NCBI GenBank assembly: GCA_017607445.1 | Contig: JAEVHH010000002.1 | Span: 3,091,501-3,155,500, forward strand | From: Histoplasma ohiense | Taxonomy: Eukaryota; Ascomycota; Eurotiomycetes; Onygenales; Ajellomycetaceae | Length of the DNA stretch: 64,000 nt | Direction of reading: 5' to 3' | Part shown: positions 44,201 through 55,354 of the stretch, piece by piece | Layout: every line of letters starts with the position of its first letter | How positions within the stretch are numbered: the first letter of the stretch is position 1 | The notes under the pieces: model-generated | Databases searched by the model: none | What the model was told of the DNA's origin: nothing | Seen by the model: the letters and a program-made list of their open reading frames with translations, nothing else | Translations under genes and position numbers: made by a program

Positions 44201-47200
44201 TAAATCAAATTTTTTTTTAAGGCCTCTTGATGATACTAGGAGTCATGGATTTTAGTTCCCCCCCTTCCCCCCCACTTCATCCCCCCTCACCTTGTATCTC
44301 GTGTCTAGATCATTGAACTGGCCTTGAACCCTACACGTCATATCCACCCCTGCAAGCCTTACTAGGCGGTGATGATAAATAGTATGTTCTGGACCTCCAA
44401 GGATCTCAATGCAGGAGCCCTTTTCCGGAGTTCAGGGTTGTGAGTGATGTCTTTCTATGTATGACACCGCCTGGTTTTGGAGTTCGTCTATCTGGGTGGG
44501 AAAGAAGAGACAGGTAGAGAACGTGATAGTATTGAGAAGGGGCAGAAGGCCAGAAACACTCTCTGTCCCCGGCGTGTCGTGCGTTGCTTTTGGCAGCCCA
44601 ATATCACACCAGCTGGCCCCACGCCTCAGAAGCTGCAGCTGCAGCAGGCCTTGTCCTTGCAATATAATATCGCAATTAGCAATTATAGCTCGATACCAAG
44701 CAAATCAAATGCGCTTCCGTCTGGCCCCGGCCGTTACGGCCGCTACGGAACAGACGCAGGACCAGTGGTTTAGCAAGGGGGTACGACGCTCCAGGAACAG
44801 TTTTTTTTTTTTTTTTCTTTGCATCCTTTGCTCCTCTGCGTTCTTTCTCTCTTGCCTGACCGCATTCTTCATGTATCGCCCTGTCGTTGACCACGGGAAA
44901 ATAACTAAACGACTACTACTACGACTACTATTTACTACTTCCAAGCGCAACTCAAGCCTTTGACCGACCAGGGCCACTAGCCCGATGTAATGTTACAATG
45001 GAAATAGCTATGCCTTGTTGCGGTCTTGTTCTGCAACATGTTTAGCATGTCTCTCTCTGTCCAGGACTAAGCGGAATGGTGGAATAAAGAAAAGTCTTTT
45101 TATGAGCAGAGCGAGGGTTGTAAAAAAAAAAAAGCATATGTTCTTTCTGATATACAGCTGTGAGCAGGTTCTCAAGCAAACTCAAATCTGCTAAACTCAT
45201 GATTTCATATGGGATATTTAAGTCTTTCTTTCTTTTTTTTTTCTTTTCTTTCTCTAAGCCGAAAGCCTGGTTCCCCTCCGCCAGCTTTCTTTCTTATAAA
45301 GACATGGTTCCGGATCCCATCCCATGCTCGATGGGGACCCCCCGACAAGCGAGAAGTCTCATCGCCATGAACAACACTGGGACAGGACCACCTGCTTGTG
45401 TCTCCACCGATGGTGGGGCGACAGCACTGTCAGTGCTTGAGTGTCAAAGTCTGCGCAGCGCATGTTGAAAAGCGCGCGTGAAATTGATACGTTGTAGAGC
45501 TCCAGATTGTCTTCTCTACGCTCCAATAACCCAGAGAAGATCCTTATATAGAATCTTCTTGATAGATCCATGGATACTAATATAGGTGCAATGCAGTGGA
45601 TTTTCTTCCGTACTAGTAAATATTAAAGCCATGTCCGAAGTACACCGTATAGATAGTATACGCAATAAATAATCTACACGGCTGGCGCGCCGCCGGATGC
45701 CAAATTTTTTTCTCTTCGGTTAAAATCAACAAAGTAGTCATATATCTGTGGCCATGTGAAGAAGTGAATTTTATTTTATTTTGTATCCACAGCACAAGCA
45801 ATAACTTACTATCTCGATTTTCTCCAATTTTCTCCAATTTTTTTCCAATTTTTTTTCCATTTCGCCCCCCATCGCACCTCGCTATCCCCCATCAGGCGAT
45901 CCAAACCCACGGAACCAGCCCCGATCAACGGCCACCTTGCTGCAGGAACCAGCCTGCAAGCGGAAAGTTTAGTTTAGGAGGGGCAAAAAAGAAAAAAAGG
46001 AAAAAAAAAAAAAAAGGAGAGAGAGAGAGAGAGAGATCCTGTTACCTCTCTCTACCTGTCTCCCATGGCCAGAAAGCAGAAGCCAGTTTTCTTGCTTCTT
46101 CCTGCGCAATTCACATAAAAACCATAGTAAACTAACTATATCCAATTAAAAAAAAAAAGAGAACATCTCTTGCTATCGGCAAGCCGCGCGCGATAGGTTC
46201 AAATAAAGCCATCATCTACGGAGTATACATCATCTATATAATAACACATTATTAATTTTGCATGTCTATAATTCACATTCCCCAGAGAGAGAGAGCCACG
46301 ATATGCCCGGCGACCTGGTTCAGACGAACAGCCATCCCGCGGCCCCACCGCATGCAAAGCAAATCATCACGACAGCAACGTGTGTAAGAACTTTCCCTCC
46401 TTCCCCTTGAAAAGAGAAGTTTTTGGTTCTGGCCCTATCGGCCGAGGGGACTTGGACCTCGGTGCGACTCCAGCAGAGTTCAGCGATGCCTGAACCAGAG
46501 GAACAGGAGCGATGGAACCATGCTGCCTCGAAGTTTGTTTCCCTGACCCGGGGCCTGGTAACGAGATGGCTCCTCTGGCGGGGGGGGTTCGGGGTTCTTT
46601 TTTTTTTTTAATTCTTTTCTTTTTCTTTTTCTTGGTGTGCCGTGTGCTTCTTTCTTTTATTTTCTTTCCTTTCTTTCCTTGTCACCGTTTCCTTCTGTTT
46701 CTTTCCGCTGGCGCAGTACGTCTCTTTGTGTGCGTGGTTGGCCGGCAGGTTTACTAGATATCTGATCCGTGGACAGTGTGTGTTTTAGCCGATAAGGTTT
46801 GGAAGATTCTGGCGGATGCAACGGACAGAATACTCGAGATGGTTACAGGATAAATAAACAAATAAATAAACAGATCCGATAAACAAATAGAAGAAACGGG
46901 AAGATACAAATCGCACCGGGGAGCTTTCTTCCTCCGAACAACAACAGAGTACGGAATCCTGTCAGCAACACAATCAGCAACAACTTACTAGTTAACCAAC
47001 TAGTTAACCTAGTTAACTAATCTTCCTCCTCTTTGCTCCGTTGCGCGCAGACGACCCGCATGAAATCGCACGAATCATTCAAATCAACTGAGAACAGTAA
47101 GAAATAATCCACACGACTGGCTTTCTTCCGTGACGAGCACAAATCCTCCCTCTCCAACACCGCTTAGTGAGTGAGTGACCTTCGCCCTGGCCGGAAGCCT

Positions 47201-47585
47201 ATGAGCGAGCTCGCTCTGTTGTCCTGCACGGTTGGTGACAGTCCTCCTCCAGAGTCAAACAGTTGCTGTGCTGTGCTGTGCTGTGCTGCTACTGGCTGCT
47301 GCAGCATTCTTCTTGCTGGACATCCGTAAGTGGCTGCTTTGTCTCCCCCAAGGCTCCTAAATAAGGATTCTTTGCTTTTTCCTCCCTCGCCCGTCGGAGT
47401 TCCCAGTTGTTGCCCGATTCCTGCCTTGTTGTCCTCTGGCATGCGCGCTGGACAACTCAGGAGGAGGACCGTCACAGACTGAGAGATACATACACAGCCA
47501 GTCACCGTCCCGCCCGACGCAGTACGGGAGTCCATCCCCTCCCGCAGCCGGGTTGTTTAACAGCTCGTCCATGACGTCTGTGACA

Positions 47586-47620
<35 letters not shown>

Positions 47621-48421
47621 GTCTGTCCTGGTTGCTTCCCATCTGCGGTGGCTTGTCCCGACTCTGCTGTCTCCACAGTTCCTCCAGTGCTTGCCCTCAC
47701 GTATTCTTGCCTGTCTGCCCTCACTATTTCCTCTTCCGGCCCATTGGCATTGGCAGATCCTCTTGTCAATGCTGCTTGTTTCCGCTGGGCAACTCTGCAG
47801 ATCCCACTGACTTGAAAAAATCACTGACCTGGATCCAGTCTCTTCCTCTTCTCTTCTCATCCCGTTCGCTCATAAAAACGGTTCCCCCCCCCTTACCAAC
47901 TCTGCCGCTGTTGCTGGTTTGTTGTCGCGTCCTCATCTCGTCAAACCAGCACATATAGCATCTATAGACTTTTGGCTCTTGAAAACACTATTTTTATTAT
48001 TTTCCCCCCTCTCTCGCTCTCTTTCTCTTTCACACGCCGTCGAGCCAGTCGCTCCGCCAAAAGCTTTCGTCTTGCAAACAAAACTACCATTGCACCTTAA
48101 GGAAACGGGGAATTACATACAAGCAACAACCATCAACTCTGCCGTTGCACCTGGTTCTTTGTCAAACAGGGTTTAGAAGCAACATCCCACCGCGAAACCC
48201 GAAACCCCACGTTCAAAAAAGAACCCCTTAGCCAACTTTTATTCACCGTTGGGCCTGCCATCCACCCATCGCCACGTATTTTTTTCGCGTGTCCGGTTCA
48301 TATCGCCCCGCGACCCATTTTTCGCACGGTCTTCACTAGGAGGGCAAAACGAAACATACAAAGACGTTTATATCATGCCATATAACCTTTTTTAAAAAGG
48401 AGACATACTACTCTGGAGCCA
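41220..48421. other. 7.2 kb region without a convincing gene; long leader of the next gene
   Basis: Open frames are short, overlap each other on both strands and have no recognisable domains. The stretch contains an AAAAAT-type repeat (41548-41587), A or T homopolymers near 42357-42376, 44800-44816, 45995-46015 and 46600-46610, GA repeats at 46018-46034 and an ACTAGTTAACC repeat at 46985-47018. A TGCTG repeat lies at 47270-47292, and a TCTG repeat at 47585-47625. From about 47550 to 48420 the plus strand is pyrimidine-rich, as in long fungal 5' leaders. A non-coding RNA or very long regulatory region is possible, but nothing specific can be shown. Confidence 0.45.
47583..47626. repeat. TCTG tetranucleotide repeat
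   Basis: About ten TCTG units with one TCTC interruption, within the pyrimidine-rich region upstream of the 48.4 kb gene. Confidence 0.9.
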
Positions 48422-50020
48422 ATGGATCTGCTATCTCAGCTTTTCGAAGCAAACAGGTGCGAAAGCTCAGAACAAAACATGGAATCAAGCCAAAGCTTTC
48501 CCTCCTCCAACCCTGTTCCTCAATCTCCTCAATCTGTCGCGTCATCCAACCCGGGCTCGCCTGTCGTATCCCTCTTCTCCGCGAGAGCCCATAACAGATT
48601 CCCCAGCTCGACATCTTCGTTAGCCTCTTCACCCGGCTTGGGGAGTCTCACGGAGGGATACAGCGTTATGAAGACGCCTCTGACCGATGTCAAAGAGGAT
48701 CCACTTGAGCGCGAAACGAGCGTGGTTGTGGGAAGCCCTTACTTTGGTGAGCCTTGCTGTTGTTCGCAAAATGGAGACAACAACCGTTGTGTTTCTTCTA
48801 ACATCTCTGGTGCAATTGTAGCGGACTTCAACCAAGTTCACTCCGACGATGGCTATCCCGTAGTGCTAGAGTCCTACGAATACGACCTATCAGATGATGT
48901 GGTCGAAAAGCCAGGTTCACCCAAGAAGCGAAAGTCAGATAGCAGCAGCACAGCTACAACTTTTCGCGGTATCGCTGGCCTGAGTCACCGATTTACTTCC
49001 ATGTCGTCGAAATGGAGACACAAACAAAAGGTGGACACCGCTGCGGCGGTCTTGGAAAAATATGACGAATCGCTGCGATCGCGTGCAAATTCTGCGACGT
49101 CAACGTTGGTGAGCCCGGCTGTCAGCTCCCTATCCATCCGCCAAGGTCACCATTCCCCCTCCCCAGCAAGAGCGGTCTTTGAGGAGCGGATCAACGAGGC
49201 CGGTATTGCACCCATAGACGTTGATATGGCCAATCGACAAAGTATGGAAAGAGAACCAAATGCAACCACACCCCTCCTGCCACCTCTGATGGTAAATCTC
49301 CCGAATGGAGATGATATATCGCCAGCACAGTCGCCGTTACAGTCTCCCTCCGTGGCTGATGGGGCCAACCGCAACACCATCGACCCTTCCAGACCAACAT
49401 GTCTACCTTCACCGCCGCTATCCAAACAACCCTCAGTATCATCCATGAATGGTCAATTGGCGGGAGCCAAATGTCCTGCCCCGTATCTCTCCCCGGTTGC
49501 AATGCCGGATACGGACGATGAGTGGTCCGACAAGCTGGGCCATGCGAATTTCACCATCAGACCTGAACCCTACCTCCCCGCTGCTCGAACGGTCGAGGCC
49601 TTTGACGAGCACTGGAACAACTGGGAACTTGCCCGCTACAACTATGCGAAACACCTCACTCGCATTTCAGAGCATTACGGCGCAACGTCCAACATCTACC
49701 GGCTCACAGAGGAGAAATGGGATTCGGTGGAGGCTCGGTGGCGAGAGAATCACAACCAACTCGTCACGAGTCTGGAGGATGGCAAAGGCAATCCCGTCAG
49801 CTTGCTACACAAGCCGGACATCCACCCGGTCGAAGCCATCAAAATCCCCCACCTGGACGACAAGAGCAAATTCCCCGACCGTGGCGATGAGGATATTGTT
49901 GGCCCAATGTCCGTAGCGCCAGTTCTGCAACAGTCTTCATATCCCTCGGGCAAATCGTTACGGAAGCGAACTCTCTTTAAGTTCTTACAAGACTTGTTCT
50001 CCCCGAGCATAAAAGCCTGA
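48422..50020 (+). CDS. Ser/Pro-rich conserved hypothetical protein
   Basis: A single exon of 532 residues with start ATG 48422 after a long pyrimidine-rich leader. The first 360 residues are Ser/Pro-rich and probably disordered, with an SPKKRKSDSS nuclear-localisation-like segment near residue 168 and many SP sites. The last 170 residues are better ordered: YLPAARTVEAFDEHWNNWELARYNYAKHLTRISEHYG, then TSNIYRLTEEKWDSVEARWR. They end in a basic KSLRKRTLFKFLQDLF segment. The C-terminal pattern of aromatic and charged residues suggests a helical domain typical of conserved Eurotiomycete proteins of unknown role. I do not recognise a function. Confidence 0.7.
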   Translation: MDLLSQLFEANRCESSEQNMESSQSFPSSNPVPQSPQSVASSNPGSPVVSLFSARAHNRFPSSTSSLASSPGLGSLTEGYSVMKTPLTDVKEDPLERETSVVVGSPYFGEPCCCSQNGDNNRCVSSNISGAIVADFNQVHSDDGYPVVLESYEYDLSDDVVEKPGSPKKRKSDSSSTATTFRGIAGLSHRFTSMSSKWRHKQKVDTAAAVLEKYDESLRSRANSATSTLVSPAVSSLSIRQGHHSPSPARAVFEERINEAGIAPIDVDMANRQSMEREPNATTPLLPPLMVNLPNGDDISPAQSPLQSPSVADGANRNTIDPSRPTCLPSPPLSKQPSVSSMNGQLAGAKCPAPYLSPVAMPDTDDEWSDKLGHANFTIRPEPYLPAARTVEAFDEHWNNWELARYNYAKHLTRISEHYGATSNIYRLTEEKWDSVEARWRENHNQLVTSLEDGKGNPVSLLHKPDIHPVEAIKIPHLDDKSKFPDRGDEDIVGPMSVAPVLQQSSYPSGKSLRKRTLFKFLQDLFSPSIKA

Positions 50021-50675
50021 CAGACGTCGATGAGGCTGCTGTTGATCCTTTGTAGCATCATTGCCGTTCCCCGTTTGTTTTTATTATTACTATTGCTACT
50101 ATTACCATTATTTCCTTTCCTCATTCACATAAAGGACCCGTTTTCGTTGTCTGGGCATTTGTTGAATCAAATTGCCCCCCCTCTTTCCCCTTCGATGTAC
50201 ATGTACAATCTAATTTACCCAACATGTCCTATTTCTTTTCGGTCCTTTCCTTGACTTCTCGCTTGCCATGACCAGTGGCTTCGTGCACCACTGCAACCCT
50301 TGGCAATTTTTGGAGGAATTTCACCGATGTTTCCTTGTTTTCCTTTTTTTTCCTGCCATTTCGCTAACAATTATTATATTACTCCCATGCAACGACCGAT
50401 CATGTCGGGACGATGAATGACGGACGCTCCTTTATAGAATTGTTGCTGCTTTGCTAGAGATACCCACCCCACGCTCCTTTTTTGTTATGCACACCCACTC
50501 GCACACACAACCAGACAGATAAAACATGCCTACCTCGTTATTGTCCCTAGAACACTTTCTATACCCTATAACCTATAATTCTAATCTATTTTCACCCGCT
50601 ACCGGGAACCGGTTTTGTTATATTATATCATATCCCGTTTGGCTTCTCCATAATTCCCATGAGATTCCCCCCCGC

Positions 50676-50722
<47 letters not shown>

Positions 50723-51171
50723 TCGATAGATACATAGATAAGCCTCTGTATTGGGAGGATCTCTATGCTCACGCTTCGAAGCCCACTGCTTCTTGTCTTT
50801 CTTGTTATAAAAATCAGATATTGATCGATCACTTGAGACTTAGCTCTGGAGCGATCAAGAGCGGGTGTTTGGCAGCTGGCAGTTGGCAGTTGGGAAACAT
50901 AGGGGAGAGCAAGGGGAGAAGGGGAGGGACGGGCAGGGGACGGACAAAAGCCGGGAATGATGATGAATGCTAGTTACTGAAAGCTAGATTACAAACGAAC
51001 AAAATATAACTAGCTTCATATAACTAAACTAACTACTTATACTTATACGGAGTACTCGCAATTGTAATCGTAATTTGTAATTTTTCCTCCTGCCGACCAT
51101 GTATGTATAGGGGGCTGCTAACGCCCGCAATAATGAACGGGTGTGGATGATTGTTGACCGGGGCCTCGGGT

Positions 51172-51216
51172 TCTATCTATCTATCTATCTATCTATCCAT
51201 CTATCTTTCTATTTTA
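51172..51216. repeat. CTAT tetranucleotide repeat
   Basis: About nine imperfect TCTA units in succession. Confidence 0.9.
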
Positions 51217-51670
51217 CATATCTATCTAGCTACCTATACCTTCCCCATTCGGCATGCAGGAGTACCTCTCATGCTCCGTCTCCCAACTTTTTTTTCTTTT
51301 TTCTTTGTTCTTTGTTCTTTTTCTTTCTTTTCTTTTCTTTTTTTGTTTTTTTGGCCAGGCCACGCGGGGTATGGGGGGGGGGGTTCTTTTCAGACAGACC
51401 ACCCAGTCCGCCAACATCCCCCTCCTCGCTCACTGGGGGGGGGTTGGTTTTGCGTGGTGGCGCAAGGAGAGGGTTTCGGGGGTTTAGTTAGGGGAAGGGG
51501 AAGGGGAAGGGTTAAGGTTATCCCTAAGGTTAGGGTAGGGATAGTTGGGAGGGAGGTGGTGGTGGGTTGTCGTTGGCGGCGATTGTTGAATATGGGGTTT
51601 GTTTTTGCCTTGTTGTGGGCAATGTTGGGTGGAAGGAAAGTTGTGCCCAGGGCTGGTTTTGGTTTGGAGT

Positions 51671-51702
51671 AACTATTATTATTATTATTATTATTATTAT
51701 TT
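51671..51702. repeat. ATT trinucleotide repeat
   Basis: Ten uninterrupted ATT units. Confidence 0.9.
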
Positions 51703-52989
51703 TAATCGTCTCTATCTACCTATATTAATCAATAACCGCTAGCTGGCTCCTGGTATTTGTTCAACAATATAGAAAATAGAAATTGTGGCTCAATTAATAC
51801 AGCATTATTCATTACCATTACCATTATTATTATTGTTATTTCCGAGCTCTAGGGATTATTTTATTGTTGCAGTTGTTATCTCACATGGAGCCCTTGAAGG
51901 GTGGGAAGTCCTGACCCTCAAAGTCCAACAATGTCCCATCGGATGGGCTCCTGCGTTTCTTTTTTCTTCTCTTTTCTTTTCGAGTATGAATACAAAGTTG
52001 TATGTCTAAAGGCGTCTTCTAAGCTAGAGAAATATATGGCAGCTGAGGTTGGGGGTTGGAAGATATATATTATATACTACTAACTATAACTGGATAGTTC
52101 TATGTCAGTTCTCGTTGAAAATTGGTGCGTTCTGCTTTATCCATTCTTTCGTTACTTTATTTGTTGGGTTCGCTTATTGCTGGCGATTTGACTGAGGAGC
52201 GTTCGAAGCTCGACTGCTCCTCGGACAGCGACAATGGTTTGTAGAGTGTAGCATGATGGATTTGTGGGGGGGGGGTTGTATGGGCGTGTTGTAAAGTACT
52301 GTACATAATAAGTGTTTCCACACGCTATCGCCGCATTTTGCGATATCTCGGGTTAGGAATCGTTTCTCTTTTAGCGTTGGGAAGTTTCTCAGTTGTTTGT
52401 TGGTGTTGGTAGTTGCTGTTATGTATATGCTATATGATCTTTCTGATTTTTCGGCGTCGAAAACCAAATACCACCCCCCTTGATTATATCCTCGATATTC
52501 CATTACACAAGCTCCACCCGATGAAGGCCTCTGCTCTGATAATGGAACGCCTGTAGCAATCCGTCAGGTTTAGCAAGGATAATCGTTGGTTAGATGAGTT
52601 TGTTGGAGAGGGAGCCCTCAGATGACGTGAATAGGTAGTAACTAAGACTTCATTTTCGTTTTCGTTTCCCAGGCCGTGGTTGATGGACCCAATTAAGCCT
52701 CATGCGTGTTCACTAGAGAAGGTCGAGTCTGGCACAAATTTCTTGGGCAGTGGAATTTCATACATTGACGGTAGCCTGGGAGGAATTTGGGGCGGGTTGT
52801 AGAAGGATCCCTGGTAAGCTCATGGACTTTGAAGCAGACGATGAACCGTTCTCCCATTCGTCCCACCGTTTGGCCACGCCCACACCCTACTGCCCCTTTG
52901 ATGCGTTGGAGAACCCTTGTGAGATGTTGTTGCCGGCAAACGCTCACAACATAGTCCATGTGTCCAGTTGAAGAGCAAGCTTGAGTTCA

Positions 52990-54706
52990 TTATCTGCCTC
53001 TATCCACCACACCTCCCTCATTAACCTGTAACTCCCAGGTATAATTTCCAGACGGAGCCAATCTCGCCCTGGAATTTGCTGCATTGTGCGTCATGTCACT
53101 CAAACGGGCGAAACGACGCCGATCATCTTCAACAGGTTTTTCAAATCCATGGTACAAACAACGCCAGAGAAGAGGACTTCCACATCTCGACATTGTATCT
53201 CTTCGTGCACATCATGACCAAGCAAAGACAGAGTATAGTCGCGAGCACGACGAAAGTAGGTAGCGCAATCCAACCCCATCGCACATACATGAACTGTTCT
53301 GAAAGTCCAACGAGGCCTGTCATCGTTTGGTTGCTGGGTTCGAGTATGGAATATGTGACTGATTGGGCGATGCTCTCCATCATATGCACCTTGTCATCGA
53401 CGGTGCGTGCTCTTCCGATAAAGGTATTGGATGGAATGAAGTATTCCGTCGACTGGACCCAGGTTGTTGCGTTTCCAACGAGATTGAGGATAAGGGTCTT
53501 CCATAAAGAGTGGCCAGCGATATCATCCACGACGAAGGTGGTAGTCCCCTCCTTGTCCTTATCTGGTAGCAGAGGTGCCGTAACTTCCACCCGGAAAGTT
53601 GATGCATCGACACTAGATGGACAGGCTCCGTCTTTATGGTAGAAACGCCAGACTCGACGGAGACGTTGTAACGCTGAAGACAGTAGGTGAACATGCATTC
53701 CATAGCTCTAGAAATCGGCGTTGTGTTTGTGAGAGAAGAGTAGTCGATTTCCAGCCAGCCTAAGGCGAAGAGAGGATTATTAACGCCCGCGAAATTCCCA
53801 TCAATATGTGGAGTGCTGGCTAAATAAGAAAATGGGATCGTCTGGCTTGTAATTCAGCAGCCAAGCGATGTAACTGGCTGCTCCAACGCCATCATATGGA
53901 TTAAGGACAGGAATACCATGTTGAAAGGAAATGGTGCAGCTTTTCTTCATTTCGAGGAAATCTCCAGGAGTACATGCCCCTTCCAACTTGACCTGATCGG
54001 CCATATCAACGCAACGGCTGCAGATGCCAATTGAATGGAATACTGGCCAGGTGCAGTTTCCAGTGGAACAAAGCGGTTCAAGGCTTGGAGCCGAATCTCC
54101 GTTGTATATAACCAGCTGCTGCATAAAGGGCTCTAGAGCCACAGTTAAAATAGTGATTACTGCTCCAAGGGAGGCAAGATGGCTAGGGGGGACTGTTAGC
54201 CATTTCCATATCCAGCTTGCTGCCGAAAAACCGTGCTTCAAATAATTACTGACCCTCCGCGAAGGTGAAAGAGCATATACAGAGACCATAGGGGTCCTCG
54301 GCTGGCATCATCGAAAATTTGCAAGTCTTCCACGCGTCTCATATCTTTCAACCATAGCCATTTTAGCTGACTTACGCAGGCTGCAATAACTACCAAAACC
54401 GACATCCTTATGGCATTGGTGAGAACAGAAATGATAGCGTTGAGCTTTTATGCACGTCACATTTTTCTCTGAATAGACAACGAGCACGGCTATCGTCGTC
54501 GCAAGATCCAGCAGGCTTAAAGCACAGGCCCCGGTTTCCCAGAGCCACCAATCGAGGACGAGCCTGGAGTACCAATTCCGCCTCCATCGATCGTTGAAGG
54601 TAGCATTGGCTGAGATATCTTCACTGGATGTATCAGGCTCTTCGGCCGTAGCATTGACTGCTTCCCGACTCGTCTTGCCCTGAAGGGGCTGGTAAGAATG
54701 GAGCAT
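52990..54706 (-). pseudogene. DUF3176-type multi-pass membrane protein gene, frame disrupted
   Basis: From an ATG at 54706 the protein reads RLVLDWWLWETGACALSLLD...IAVLVVYSEK, typical of the start of fungal DUF3176 membrane proteins. The next family block, LNAIISVLTNAIRMSVLVVI then QLKWLWLKDM and IFDDASRGP, is present in another frame, so the frame breaks near 54440-54460. An intron 54253-54183 then joins RGG to HLASLGAVITILTVALEPF. Later frames change again near 53830 (possibly an intron), near 53650 (VSVESGVSTIK to DASTFRVEVTAPL) and near 53177 (before LYHGFEKPVEDD). A C-terminal membrane helix (WIALPTFVVLATILCLCLV) remains. Three or more shifts point to a pseudogene, unless they are assembly errors. 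Function of the family is unknown. Confidence 0.65.
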
Positions 54707-55354
54707 GGGAAGGTGGAATGGGAACCCGCAGATAAGATGAAAGGTAAGCTACTCATTTCAGAAGATATATTTCACACTTTTGAGGATTGTCTCCAGTTAT
54801 ATACACAGTAATAGCGGCCCCATTATCCCCCACCCTAAATTTCGGCTGGGTGTTTGATATTGCGATATTAAAAACGATGGCGCCGGGTGGCTGTCGGTAA
54901 GGGTTACTTGGAGATGCGGAACACTCGATAAACAAGAATTACTTCGTCCAGGCTAAAAATGGCAGCTAGCTGTTTACCCCTACTTTTTGCAATCCAAGGT
55001 GCTCGACCCCTGCTTTGAGGTTGAATGAATTCACCCAAGAACAAAGTCCGGAAAATTTGAAATTTTTTGACCAGATCAAATCAAAAATGTTAAGCATAGC
55101 CATACCTAGGTACTGTACATAACTCCTCTATAACCCATGTCATTCTACATATACCTGGACAAACACATGTGGACACACGGTATTTAGTGCAAAAAGTAGC
55201 CACCACTCTATTTATTCAATGCAGGAAAACAATGTTTATAAAAAATAACTAATATCTCCTTTAGCCAGGCGGGGAGGGTACGCATGTGGAGAGAATTTGT
55301 TTGCTAGTTACTAACTCGGTAGTCGAGAAGAAAATCAAGCTTTGATTGACAGGG
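54707..55354. other. Intergenic region upstream of the DUF3176 gene and downstream of PNKP
   Basis: AT-rich, with no coding frame of interest. It holds the upstream part of the disrupted DUF3176 gene and the 3' flank of the PNKP gene. Confidence 0.4.

Larger units (their letters stand above)
50021..52989. other. Intergenic region with many simple repeats
   Basis: Contains a T run of about 40 (50679-50719), a CTAT repeat (51172-51216), C/T-rich tracts with TTTTC units (51285-51350), two G runs (51373-51382, 51436-51445), a GGGGAA repeat followed by a single TTAGGG (51492-51540) and an ATT repeat (51671-51702). Smaller G runs occur at 52265-52274. No coding region is supported, and the open frames here are low-complexity. 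Confidence 0.5.

Noticed and set aside
44457..44963. 168-residue plus-strand open frame
   Set aside because: Contains a poly-Phe run from a T tract and no recognisable protein features.
51485..51545. GGGGAA repeat followed by TTAGGG, like an interstitial telomere sequence
   Set aside because: Only one exact TTAGGG unit is present; the remainder is a purine-rich simple repeat, so it does not qualify as a telomeric array.
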